Assembly (NCBI RefSeq): GCF_000485595.1
Contig: NW_014578529.1
Coordinates: 36,386 to 71,341, forward strand
Origin: Priapulus caudatus
Lineage: Eukaryota; Priapulida; Priapulimorpha; Priapulimorphida; Priapulidae
Length of the DNA stretch: 34,956 nucleotides
Direction of reading: 5' to 3'
Shown: positions 11,169-20,273 of the stretch, one piece after another
How the letters are laid out: each line of letters begins with the position of its first letter
Numbering within the stretch: the stretch's first letter is position 1
Program-made: the position numbers and the translations under genes
The notes under the pieces: model-generated
Seen by the model: only the letters and a program-made list of their open reading frames with translations
Told to the model about the DNA's origin: nothing
Databases searched by the model: none

Positions 11169-12266
11169 CTGTGGAGGCCAGTCGGATGCGCAGCGTGGAA
11201 GAGCTGGCACCTAGCAATTCACCAAGATGGTAATCAAGGTACTGATCATCACATCCAGCGCCGATAAACAATTAGGAACCAGGGAGAGACAAGCAGTTCT
11301 GACCATCGCGGATGAGCACAGCATCGGTCAATATCTCGAGTATAGTCAAGTTGGAAAACGTTATCATCAAACTTGGAATAGACGTAGGTCGGCTTAAAGT
11401 GGCAGCAAGGGAGGCCGCTTATGGTGAGCTAGTCGATAAGGCAGATAAACGTTATGGGTAACACTATTAACTAGTCAAGCCAAAGAACTCCAACGGATAA
11501 CTGGTCGCTGTGTTCAGCTGTTGAGACAGTCCCAAATTGCTTAGTTGCTGCCGATGTCATCAATCCAAGTCAGATCATGAGCTTCGTCAGTTTGTCCCGT
11601 ACACAGGAAGGATGCATCGTTGTCTAAACACTCGCATGAATGATTCAAAATGCGACGAAGCACATCTACCTGCCCCCACGAATTGGTGACACGCAAGATG
11701 TCGTAATTGTCTGACGCGCAGAAATTTTTCATTTTCAATTCGGCTTGGAAGTAGTCACAGGTGGAAATTCATCCTAAAGATAAGGCAAAGACCGCCATAT
11801 GAATCCGACGAAGTTTTGTACAAATTCTGTGACGTTTATTCTCGACTAAAGAGTACTCCGCTTACTAACGTTATCTGCTGTTGTGATTACAGCACATTTT
11901 TCTACAGTCATTTGCTCGCATAACTGTACGTAGCCAACTATTGAGACTGATAGTAATAAGGGAATGGATTGCCACACTATTTTCGGAAATCAGTAATGTT
12001 GTATACTGGATAGGGGCGCCGTTAAAGCGCTGAAGTTTTACTCTGTGATATAATCTGAGAATAGTACGCTGAAATTCAACTTAGACTAAACGTTACGTAA
12101 AATAATGACAGTGAAAGTTAATTGGCGACAGAGTGAGTTACGCTGAAAGCTCATAACGCGAAGAGCCTGCGGGCAACTATATCCGTGTTTGTGTAAAATT
12201 AAGTCTACCCGCATAACATGCATTCAACTGCAAAATGCGAGGAATATGAAGAAAAAAAACAATGAA

Positions 12267-12382
12267 GTAAAAGATGCAAAATAAAGAATCTGAATGTAAA
12301 AGATGCAAAATAAAGAATCTGAATGTAAAAGATGCAAAATAAAGAATCTGAATGTAAAAGATGCAAAATAAAAAATCTGAAT
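12267..12382. repeat. Tandem repeat, 29-bp unit, about 4 copies
   Basis: Near-identical copies of GATGCAAAATAAAGAATCTG followed by AATGTAAAA. Unit identity is almost perfect, which suggests recent expansion. Confidence 0.95.
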
Positions 12383-12454
12383 CTGAGGACGCAGGCGAAA
12401 TAGGTCAATGGAGATCCAGGGCTGCGCCAACGACCAAGCTGATAGGATACATTG

Positions 12455-12545
12455 GTAGGACACGTGGATCACTGTCACCGTGCCACATGGACGTCACCAG
12501 GGCACGTGGCCACGGAAAAGCCACGCCCAGGGTATAAATACGGGA
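12455..12545 (+). promoter_or_regulatory. TATA-box core promoter candidate with two CACGTG E-boxes
   Basis: A TATAAATA box at 12533-12540 is preceded by two CACGTG palindromes (12461-12466 and 12503-12508) and a GACGTCA element (about 12490-12496). Downstream lie AT-rich AAATAAATAAAT runs and an AATAAA near 12682. This may be the promoter of an unrecognised transcript or the U3-R part of an LTR. No convincing gene follows: the 122-codon frame at 12848-13216 has no recognised domain. Confidence 0.4.
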
Positions 12546-13938
12546 CGCAATAAGAGACAGAGGATTGGCTCAGAGAAAGGAGAATGTACTAGGAGAGGTA
12601 TTACAAGGCAACCACGTACTGTTGAGCCTATGTATATCGTGATATAAATAAATAAATAAATAAATATATATATATCGTTATAATAAAGCCATCAATATCA
12701 TACAAGACGCCTTCGACCATCATCGACTACGTATACGACCATTGACTACCATTGACTACCAACAAGCATTGTTGAAAACCTTCCCTACAGTTATCTCCAT
12801 CTATTAGAACCCATAAGCCCACCAGGGGACGCTGTCTACGTGCTTTTATGGAAAAATATATTCTCGATAGCCGCATACATATAATATTATGTATGCTGAA
12901 TTTTATCCTTGCCTCCGAACAAACACAAACATTGCGCTATGCTACTGAACGGGTCTTATCTTTGTGTAAAGTAAATACACATTTCGATATTAAGCGTGAC
13001 GTTATTCGGAACGTATCTATGATTCGTTACACAGTAAGCCTACCTAACGCGCCCTATAAACGAAAATCATGCATTCGTTATATTTTGCAGGCGATTATTT
13101 CACAGTGTCACGTGACAGTGGCGAAGAATCGGTACGTAATGGGTCAAATATTGCACCACGTGTTAATTTCTTATGAAGAAAGATATATTGTTAACCGTGA
13201 AACAATACATGTATAATATTGTAAAATTATTATCTGACTACCTGGGCAAGGCAACATTAATTTTCGAGGCGATTCCCGAGGATACAGGCAATAATAGCTT
13301 TCTTATATATAATACTAAATTAATACCTCCAATAACTAGTTTTCATTACCCAATGACTCATCATAAGCGTCAAACCACTGTAAATCAAATTCGCAATGCA
13401 TCACGGTGGCTATTTAATGTATTAATGTATATTTATATATTAATGTATGTATTGTATTAATGTTATGTATTAATGTTATGTATTAATGTGTATTAATGTA
13501 TATGTGGCTATTTAATGTATATGGCCTGTATTCATTCTAGGCAGCTCCACCGCTCAGCGGGCAACATTGTTTTTTGATCCATTATTGATCCATGACCTGA
13601 CTCTGATCAGTGACGCAGCGCGCTCTATAGTATCATATTGCGGTATTTCTCTCAGCCAAATAACAAATAATGTTATTACAAAATTCATAAAAGGGTATAG
13701 GTGTGGATATATGGGTGTGAAAGTTTCCTTCCCCTGTTATTTTTTGTTTTGGAAGAAAATATCTAGGTGACGATATTGTTCCCTTGCAGCTACGGCAGTA
13801 GCAAGCGAGGCCTGTCACCTTATCACAATTATGGGCTTTATTCTTATGGAAGTCTCGACCAAAGCCTTAATGGTAATAAATATATATATATATATTAATC
13901 AAACATATATAATCAATATATTAATCAATATATCAATT
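12546..13938. other. Unassigned AT-rich region with weak open frames
   Basis: Two plus-strand frames (12848-13216, 122 codons, and 13173-13460, 95 codons) overlap and show no recognised motif. They follow the promoter-like block above, so a short unrecognised gene is possible but unsupported. 13425-13515 is a degenerate TTAATGTAT tandem tract, and 13880-13935 is an AT/TATATA-rich run. Confidence 0.4.
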
Positions 13939-14114
13939 GCATCATAAGCAGATTACTATAGACATCATGTTCATAGCGCTCATCAATATATGCTCAATGA
14001 TATCTTACCAAGATGCCTTACAAATGCAATAATTAATCATTTACCCTTACTCATTAAATAATGATTGCATAGACATTATATATATAGGTGTCAATAGTAA
14101 TCTGCTTATGAAGC
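13939..14114. mobile_element. MITE-like element with 25-bp terminal inverted repeats
   Basis: The left end (13939-13963, core CATAAGCAGATTACTAT) is matched by the reverse complement at 14090-14114 with 23 of 25 bases identical. The 126-bp interior is AT-rich, has a smaller internal inverted repeat (ATGCAATAATTAATCATT against AATAATGATTGCAT) and no coding capacity. Length and structure fit a miniature inverted-repeat element. The superfamily is unassigned because no target duplication is clear. It sits just upstream of the first ZP-like exon, so it may lie in an intron of that gene. Confidence 0.7.
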
Positions 14115-14188
14115 AGTTAATGGTTTGTTGCAAACTCTTAATTGCACGTCACTCTACGGCCTTGGCAATTACCCTAAGGGTGTTTCAG

Positions 14189-14373
14189 GTATATCGCGCG
14201 TCTGTGACGTCACGCACTGTCATGGCATGCTACTGACCGTCGACTTTCACATGCCTTTTTATGGACATCTGTACGTGCCAGGCGCAAATCGCAGTCCGTA
14301 CTGCAGCGTGCATGGCCACGGAAAGCTCAAGCAGACCTTCTTCGTGCCGTTTACGTTTTGCGGAATGAAACGG
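14189..14373 (+). CDS. Exon: first half of ZP-N-like domain
   Basis: The acceptor is TTTCAG/GT and the donor is CGG/GTGAGG. The translation includes CDVTHCHGMLLTVDFHMPF, then YGHLYVPG, then a Cys (SPYCSVHGHG), then the block FFVPFTFCGMKR. In ZP-N domains a first Cys precedes an M-x-V-x-V strand, F-x-G-x-I/L-Y-V/A-x-G follows, and a later C-G pair precedes a basic residue; all are present in order. The exon enters in phase 1 and leaves in phase 0. The same frame runs on through the downstream 21-bp minisatellite, but that extension is intronic. Confidence 0.75.
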
Positions 14374-17300
14374 GTGAGGACAATGTCATATGAGATTGGT
14401 ACTGAAAGATATACGAAATCTCGACGAGTAGTGCACGTGTTCCTCCATGTACACTCATGCTGCCTCCATGCACACACATGCTGCCTCCCTGCACACTTTT
14501 GGTGCCTCCCTGCACACTCCTGCTGCCTCCCTGCACACACATGCTGCCTCCCTGCACACTCATGCTGCCTCCCTGCACACACATGCTGCCTCCCTGCACA
14601 CACATGCTGCCTCCCTGCACACACATGCTGCCTCCCTGCACACACATGCTGCCTCCCTTCACACTCGTGCTGCCTCCTGCACACACATGCTGCCTCCCTG
14701 CACACTCATGCTGCCTCCCTGCACACTCATGCTGCATCCCTACACACTCCCTCTACCTCCCTACATACTCCTACTGCCTCCTTGCATACTCGTGCTTCCT
14801 CCTTGAATACTCACGCTGAATGATCACGTTTTTCTGCTGCCTCCCTACATAAAACATATGGGTGTACTCGCAAACCGTATTTCCTAATATTTCACCGAAA
14901 CTCATACATCGCTAAAACATTTCTTCAGCATTTCCAAATAAAGCAGTTAGAGCGATGGCGACAATAGAAGAACGTATTAACCATGCAATTATGATGTATA
15001 ATTGCTAATGGAAACTTTTCTCGGTATTATAATTTTGCATTGCTATTACTTTTTGTTTATACTTTGTACTAATTTTGTATAATGAGTTTCTACTTTAACC
15101 TGATACAAATCAGCACGGATTACAGCATTTTGACATTTCGGTTTGAACTGCAGGCCGATCTGTATGGAAACTATCAATCATACGTCAGAGTGTGGAATTC
15201 GTTTGTTCTCGAATGGGCACCATATTCTTCTGGATTCAATCTACCAAGTATCAACTTCAAAGTGGAATGTCATCTACCGATTGGATACACGTCAGATTAG
15301 TAAGCATATCATCAAACGCAAAAAAGCAAGCAATCACAAACTTGCATCACACTACATTAAATATATAATAGATTTAGAGGTAAACCAACGCGTCATAGAA
15401 ATAAAGCATTATTCCGTTAAAACATTATATTAGCACAGTGTTCTTAACTCGATTATACCAATTCCCTAGCCGTCCGATGCAACATAATGGTGAATGATAG
15501 CGGCCTCTTATGTACAAAACGTAACTTCTGCGTATAGGACATAGATCCACATACATATCCACTATGCTCCTATATGTAATTACTTGGTAACGTGAAACAC
15601 TTGCCCTACGTACAGACGATACGACGTGCTGACTACGCAGGAAGAGGTATATTTTATCCATTCATTATTACTTTCTAGGCTTCTGCTGCCTTATATACCA
15701 ACAATTTCCTCGCTAATTTTAACGCGAATTGGTTTTTCGATGTCTTACAGCTAAGCCCGGCCTTTACGGACGTGCAACCTGGCGTACGGGTGTGCGTATT
15801 TCTTGCTTGAGTAAGCTATAAGTTATTGCTAAGTAATAATTTCATCTGCGTCTTTTTTTTTATAGCAATCACAAGATCGAGTCCGAATGCTCACATTTCT
15901 TCAAGTCGAAGAACGTTTTACCAGGTAATAGTAATGTCGCATCTGTAGGCAAACGTATGCGTGCGTACGTTCACGTGCGTCTACGCGTTAGCGCCTGTCT
16001 CTACGTGTAACCGCCACCATTCACCAGATAATATTGTAAAACGTGTGAGCTCTGCTAAAAATCCAGTGTTGATACCTATCACAAAAGTAATATTTCGTAA
16101 AGTGTATCTAGATGTTTGCCACATTTTCATGTTGAGTAGCAATACTGAGAATTGAGGTCGATTAGTTTTTAAGAAATCTCGCTTCAGGCAATACAAAAAG
16201 GCGCACCTGCCTACAGGCGCCCATTGGTAAAATATTGGTAGCTGTAGAAATGTTTGCGAAACGCATAAATGAAGAAAAAGAGAAGACACCCTGGTCCCCA
16301 AAGTAGATTTGATCACCATGATCCTGACATAGCTCTGCCCTTGCTACTTTCAATGCGATTGTAAAAAAAACTGTATTTAACTCTCAATTATAATGTCAAA
16401 ACTCAAAAAAAGATGTCCCAATTGGATGGCGCTGCCTGGATACGACGCAATGTCTTGGCGGAGATGGTGCACAGTGCCAAGACGTCGGTGGTGGACAACG
16501 GAAGTGTGGTTGCATAACCGGATATGAGGTCAGAAGATTGGCATACCGAAGTTCTTCCTATGATAAATATGGATATCACCAAAATGCGTACCACTTGGAA
16601 TGCAGACGAGGTATGTGTATAGTATTAACTCGCAATGTAGAAAGGTACTGGGCACTGGTATCTGGATAAAAATCAGATGTAAAATCACATTTTTAGGTAA
16701 CCGTCAGTGATTATGTGGATTTACTTCGATAACAATCCCAATTCGTTGCAAACATGGTGCATCTGCAGAACGTTTATAGACTAAATATTAATTAACTAAC
16801 TTAAGAAATTAATTACAACCTACCCAAATTGTAACGTACACAACGTATAGTAATCAAGCGGTCACCAACGACGCGAAGACGCAGACATTTAGAAGAATTC
16901 CTTAACAACAGTTAAGTCAAGGACTTAGACTGAGGACTGTATATTGATCCTTGTAAAAATTCATAAATAAAAAGCTATAAATAAATAGGTATATATATAT
17001 ATATATATGTTGCAATTGTCGCGTGCAGTGATCACACACATCGCTATAACATGCCGTGATTAATATTTCAGTTACAACCTCTGGACAACTGTATGTGAGC
17101 GACAATTGGGTCGGGAGATCACCTTGGCCCAGTTGGGCTCAAACGTGTCACTCAAATGTTTGCTGCTGGCACGTGTTTACTCGAACGCAGATTTACGAAC
17201 GGCAGCTGCACAGTATGCCTGTAACCGGTGATGTAGTGTTGCATGTCAAGCTATGATGGGGATTGCTACCGCTACGAATTTGCCTTGCCTGTGACTATGG

Positions 17301-18582
17301 CCATGGGACTGTCGCATGCTCAACTCAACACGCACTGCACGACTGCCAGACAACTCCAGTATTGCTGCACGGTGCTGTGCTGTCGGCAATGTCAATGGAA
17401 TGATGGGGTTGTACCGATGCGAGGTATTGCCTGCGTGTGTTGAGGCCATGTGGCCGTCGCCATTTGTTCAACTAACACGCACTGCCACCACTGCAAGAAA
17501 CACCATGTATTGCCTGCAACGGTGTGTGTGCTCGCATGTCCAAGTTGATGAGCGCGATTGTACCGATGCGATGTATGCTGCGTGTGTTTGAGGCCAGTGT
17601 GTGTCGAATGTCAACTAACACGCACTGCCACCACTGCAGCAAACACCAGTAGTGCTGCAACGGTGTGTGCTGTTGAGTGTCAAGGGTTGATGGGGTTGTA
17701 CCGATGCGGTATGCCTGCGTGTGTGATGGCTATGTGATGTCGCATGTTCAACTACACGCACTGCACCGACCGCAGACAAACACCAGTAATGAAATGCAAC
17801 GGTGTGTTGTGTCGCATGTTCAGATGATGAGATTGTACCGATGCGACGTATGCCTGCGTGTAAGTGAGGCCATGTGTGTCGCATGTTAACTAACACGCAC
17901 TGGCACAACTACTGCAGCAACACCAGTAGATGCTGCAACGTGGTTGTGTGTGTCGCATGTCAAGGATGATGGGGATTGCTCACCGATTGCGAGGTATGCC
18001 TGCGTGGTGTTGAGGCCATGTGGTGTCGCAATGTTCAACTAACACGCCACTGCAGACGACTGGCCAGCCAACACGCAGTATGCTTGCACGGGTGTGTGTG
18101 TGAGTGTCAAAGTTGATGGGGAGTTGGTACCGCTGCGAGTCAGCCTGCGGCCCTGACGATGTGTTGAGGCGTGTGTGTGTCATGCTTCAACTAACACACG
18201 CACTGCGACAAACTGCAGCCATACGCGTATGCTGCAACGTGTGCTGTGTTTGTTGCGTGTCAAAATGGATGCAGGCTGTTACGGGCGATTAATGCGAAGT
18301 TAACGGCCATGCACCTAGCGAACACTTGGTGAGCACGTGTAACATGGATTTTCCGCACTGCGATCAACGTCGTTGGGTTTCCTAGATGTGTGAACAAAAT
18401 GTGCGTCGAGTGCATCATAGACACGGACTGTGCCACCGGGGAAACATGCGACGATAATCTCATGTGTGTTGCTGGTTGCACAGACGCATCGTGCATGGCT
18501 ATGGATCCGAACTCATACTGTCCGGATGGTACTGTTTGTGCATGTCATCCCATATTCACTGTCGTTGACAACGTCTGTACAG
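14189..18582 (+). CDS. Partial multi-exon gene: ZP-N-like domain followed by Cys-rich (EB/EGF-like) modules
   Basis: Inferred exons are 14189-14373, 15154-15299, 15866-15924, 16413-16610, 17072 to about 18290 (repeat block, frame-disrupted) and 18386-18582. Each of the first four introns has GT-AG ends, and the reading phase carries across (0, 2, 1, 1) without a stop, which is strong evidence for one gene. The product starts with a ZP-N-like fold and continues into disulfide-rich modules, so it should be extracellular or the ectodomain of a membrane protein, probably in matrix or adhesion. The N-terminus (signal peptide) and the C-terminus are not identified. No ZP-C half was seen, which is unusual unless it lies further on. 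No specific orthologue is recognised. Confidence 0.75.
14441..14816 (+). repeat. Minisatellite, 21-bp unit, about 17 copies (intronic)
   Basis: The unit is CATGCTGCCTCCCTGCACAC plus one base. Because 21 bp is seven codons, the array is open in most frames on both strands (HAASLHT, CCLPAHT and LPPCTHM repeats on the plus strand, and Cys/Gly/Gln-rich repeats on the minus strand). It lies between the two ZP-N exons after a good donor, so I read it as intronic. Confidence 0.93.
15154..15299 (+). CDS. Exon: second half of ZP-N-like domain
   Basis: The acceptor is AACTGCAG/GCC and the donor is ATTA/GTAAGC. It encodes ADLYGNYQSYVRVWNSFVL, then EWAP, then FNLPSINFKVECHLP. In invertebrate ZP-N domains the C-terminal part runs as a Y-x-S-x-V-x-V strand, a hydrophobic strand and an R/K-V-x-C end, which matches here. 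The exon is in phase 0 with the previous one and leaves two bases (TA) that join the first base of the next exon to make TAC. Confidence 0.72.
15866..15924 (+). CDS. Exon: short linker with one Cys
   Basis: A 59-nt exon after a T-rich tract and ATAG acceptor, with donor CCAG/GTAATA. Joined in phase it reads YNHKIESECSHFFKSKNVLP. It is too short to call alone. The phase match on both sides and the strong polypyrimidine tract support it. It links the ZP-N-like exons to the Cys-rich module exon. Confidence 0.6.
16413..16610 (+). CDS. Exon: EB/EGF-like Cys-rich module
   Basis: Donor ACGAG/GTATGT; acceptor AAAAAAAG/AT, which has a weak pyrimidine tract but is the only AG available in the open frame. 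The translation runs DVPIGWRCLDTTQCLGGDGA, then QCQDVGG, then KCGCITGYEV, ending HLECRRG. The spacing (I-G-x-x-C, then C, then C, then C-x-C-x-x-G-Y/F, then C) is that of EB or EGF-like modules in invertebrate extracellular proteins. It enters and leaves in phase 1, so it could be shuffled as a symmetric 1-1 module. Confidence 0.75.
17072..18290 (+). pseudogene. Cys-rich tandem-repeat exon(s) with many frame breaks
   Basis: After a good acceptor (ATATTTCAG/TT) in the right phase, the frame opens with VTTSGQLYVSDNWVG and TCHSNVCC and then enters about seven copies of a ~140-bp unit. In the best local frames the unit encodes CVACSTNTHC, CCNGVCVAC and DGDCTDARYACVCEAMC. This is the same kind of CVxCxxDxDC pattern as in the exon at 18386, so the repeat was coding. 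Single-base insertions and deletions now break the frame in almost every copy. This is either a decayed repeat exon or consensus errors in a long-read assembly of a hard tandem array; the intact neighbouring exons favour the latter. Confidence 0.55.
17170..18290 (+). repeat. Tandem array, ~137-149-bp unit, about 7-8 copies
   Basis: The anchor TACCGATGCG (or a one- or two-base variant) occurs at 17267, 17412, 17561, 17699, 17836, 17980 and 18128, giving spacings of 145, 149, 138, 137, 144 and 148 bp. A second anchor, AACTAACACGCACTGC, recurs once per unit. An eighth, degenerate copy ends near 18290. The uneven spacing is mostly 1-3-bp indels within short runs. Confidence 0.9.
18386..18582 (+). 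CDS. Exon: Cys-rich module (CVxCxxDxDC type)
   Basis: Acceptor GTTTCCTAG/A and donor TACAG/GTACGT. It encodes CVNKMCVECIIDTDCATGE, then TCDDNLMCVAGCTDASC, then SYCPDGTVCACHP and VDNVCT. With about 13 Cys in 65 residues it must be secreted or extracellular. The spacing resembles Dickkopf-N/EB-like disulfide modules. It is the only intact version of the repeat motif seen in the upstream tandem array and is the last exon I can support. The gene should continue, because the exon ends in an open phase. Confidence 0.7.
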
Positions 18583-19973
18583 GTACGTAAATTATAAGAC
18601 CTATAAGTGACTTACCCACCCATAGACTTTAAGAAATTACAAATTTAGTGTTTTGTTCTTTGATAGGCAATGTAAATAATTTATCACCAGGGGCGTAGCT
18701 AACCCATTTTGCGTGGAGGCGCAAAGCCACGTGCAGGCTGCGTTCTGGGCAGGTGACCGTGGACCATTCGCCATTGACCATGCGAAAGTAAAGCAATTTC
18801 TCTGGGGGGGGCAGCTGCCTCGTACCTCCGCTAGCTACATTGATGTATTAGCCGTTGATGTATATACTCATTTTAGGGGAAAATAATTATGTAAGGGTAT
18901 CAAGAAATATTTATGGCACTAACTAACCTAACCAAAGGGCAATCATAGGCCATTGCTGCCAAAGAGATGCAGGTAATTCTGCTCTAAGCAAAATACAGTG
19001 GGTGGATATAATGAGTTGTCGAAACAATGTGGGCCTGTTTGTGACGGATCCGTCTGATCTGAATCACTTGATCCCGCTCTGGCTAAAATAAATGCAAATG
19101 TGCTTGCATGTGTCAATGCCATGACCCCTCACCGGAGTTGTTCAGGGGCCAGCGGAATCAGGCCGTAGCTAGCGAGGAGAGGGGGGGGGGCTAGTGGGCA
19201 GATACATTACATATTCAATGGCCGAATATCATCACACACAAAATACAAAACGGAGTTTTTACCAGAGACGAGATAGCACGTGCAATTTGCGGAAGGTTAC
19301 CGATGCGTGCCATTTATTGAAGATTTGCAACATGTGCATCAATGGCCGATCAGGGCAGTGACTGTTTCACATAGAGCTGAGCACCGTTGCGTCCGCCACT
19401 CGAGAACCTTTTAGTCACACTAGAACTCTATGCAGAATCATAGATAGATATCTACTACTTATATGTATCCTTATTCTCCACGATATATATTTGTTTACTC
19501 AATATACTATTCCCCTATTAATAATTTTTAAAACAAGCCCAAGATTGTTCTTCTGTGTGCTGTGTTTTGTGCGGGACAGGCAAACCACCATCACAACAGA
19601 GGCCATTCACACAAAAACACGTGTTTCAAATCCACGGTCGCTCGCCAATGTGGTGTCTTAAACATAATTATAAGCATTGTCTAAAACCACCCATCGTCAT
19701 TTCGTTAATTTTAACGTTTTTACCTAGTAGTTAGTGATTACGTAGATAAATTAATTATTTATTACAATTTACGATTTATGATAATATAAAAAATTCTCCA
19801 GTGTTTATCTAGTATTATTTTGCTCAAATTCGCCCCGTTCCATCAATGGGTTGCTCCGGGGGAGCTGACATTCCATATTTCCGCTGATTATTATGACTGT
19901 GGCAAACGACCTGATGTAATTTCTCGCCAACTGAAGAAAATTTACGATAATGTTGAACTTTAATTGATGAATT
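18583..19973. other. Unassigned region with a GTAGCTAGC-type repeat
   Basis: No further exon could be supported. GGGGCGTAGCTAAC (from about 18690) and an inverted GCTAGCTAC (about 18829-18838) bracket about 150 bp with a G8 run, and a third GTAGCTAGC followed by a G10 run occurs at about 19166-19190. These may be the ends of short non-autonomous elements. Confidence is low. Confidence 0.35.
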
Positions 19974-20273
19974 NNNNNNNNNNNNNNNNNNNNNNNNNNN
20001 NNNNNNNNNNNNNNNNNNNNNNNNNNNNNNNNNNNNNNNNNNNNNNNNNNNNNNNNNNNNNNNNNNNNNNNNNNNNNNNNNNNNNNNNNNNNNNNNNNNN
20101 NNNNNNNNNNNNNNNNNNNNNNNNNNNNNNNNNNNNNNNNNNNNNNNNNNNNNNNNNNNNNNNNNNNNNNNNNNNNNNNNNNNNNNNNNNNNNNNNNNNN
20201 NNNNNNNNNNNNNNNNNNNNNNNNNNNNNNNNNNNNNNNNNNNNNNNNNNNNNNNNNNNNNNNNNNNNNNNNN
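19974..20273. other. Assembly gap (300 N)
   Basis: A run of exactly 300 N characters. It interrupts the 3' part of the minus-strand LINE at 20274-21662. The round length may be a placeholder. Confidence 0.99.

Larger units (their letters stand above)
9719..12266. other. Unassigned region with simple repeats and palindromes
   Basis: No gene is supported in this 2.5-kb stretch. It contains a 16-bp perfect palindrome CTTAGTCCGGACTAAG (10380-10395), a (GT)n run, a GC-rich hairpin and a (GA)n run with a G8 tract; the last three are listed separately. Open frames of 65-79 codons show no motifs. Confidence 0.5.

Noticed and set aside
12848-13216. 122-codon plus-strand frame downstream of a TATA box as a gene
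   Set aside because: No domain or motif recognised. The position after a promoter-like block is suggestive only.
14125-14823. 232-codon single-exon gene
   Set aside because: Only 14189-14373 looks like protein (ZP-N). The rest translates the 21-bp minisatellite after a clear splice donor.
18946-18975. Possible microexon (CATTGCTGCCAAAG) extending the Cys-rich gene
   Set aside because: Phase fits and CC is present, but about 26 nt with a weak acceptor is too little to support.
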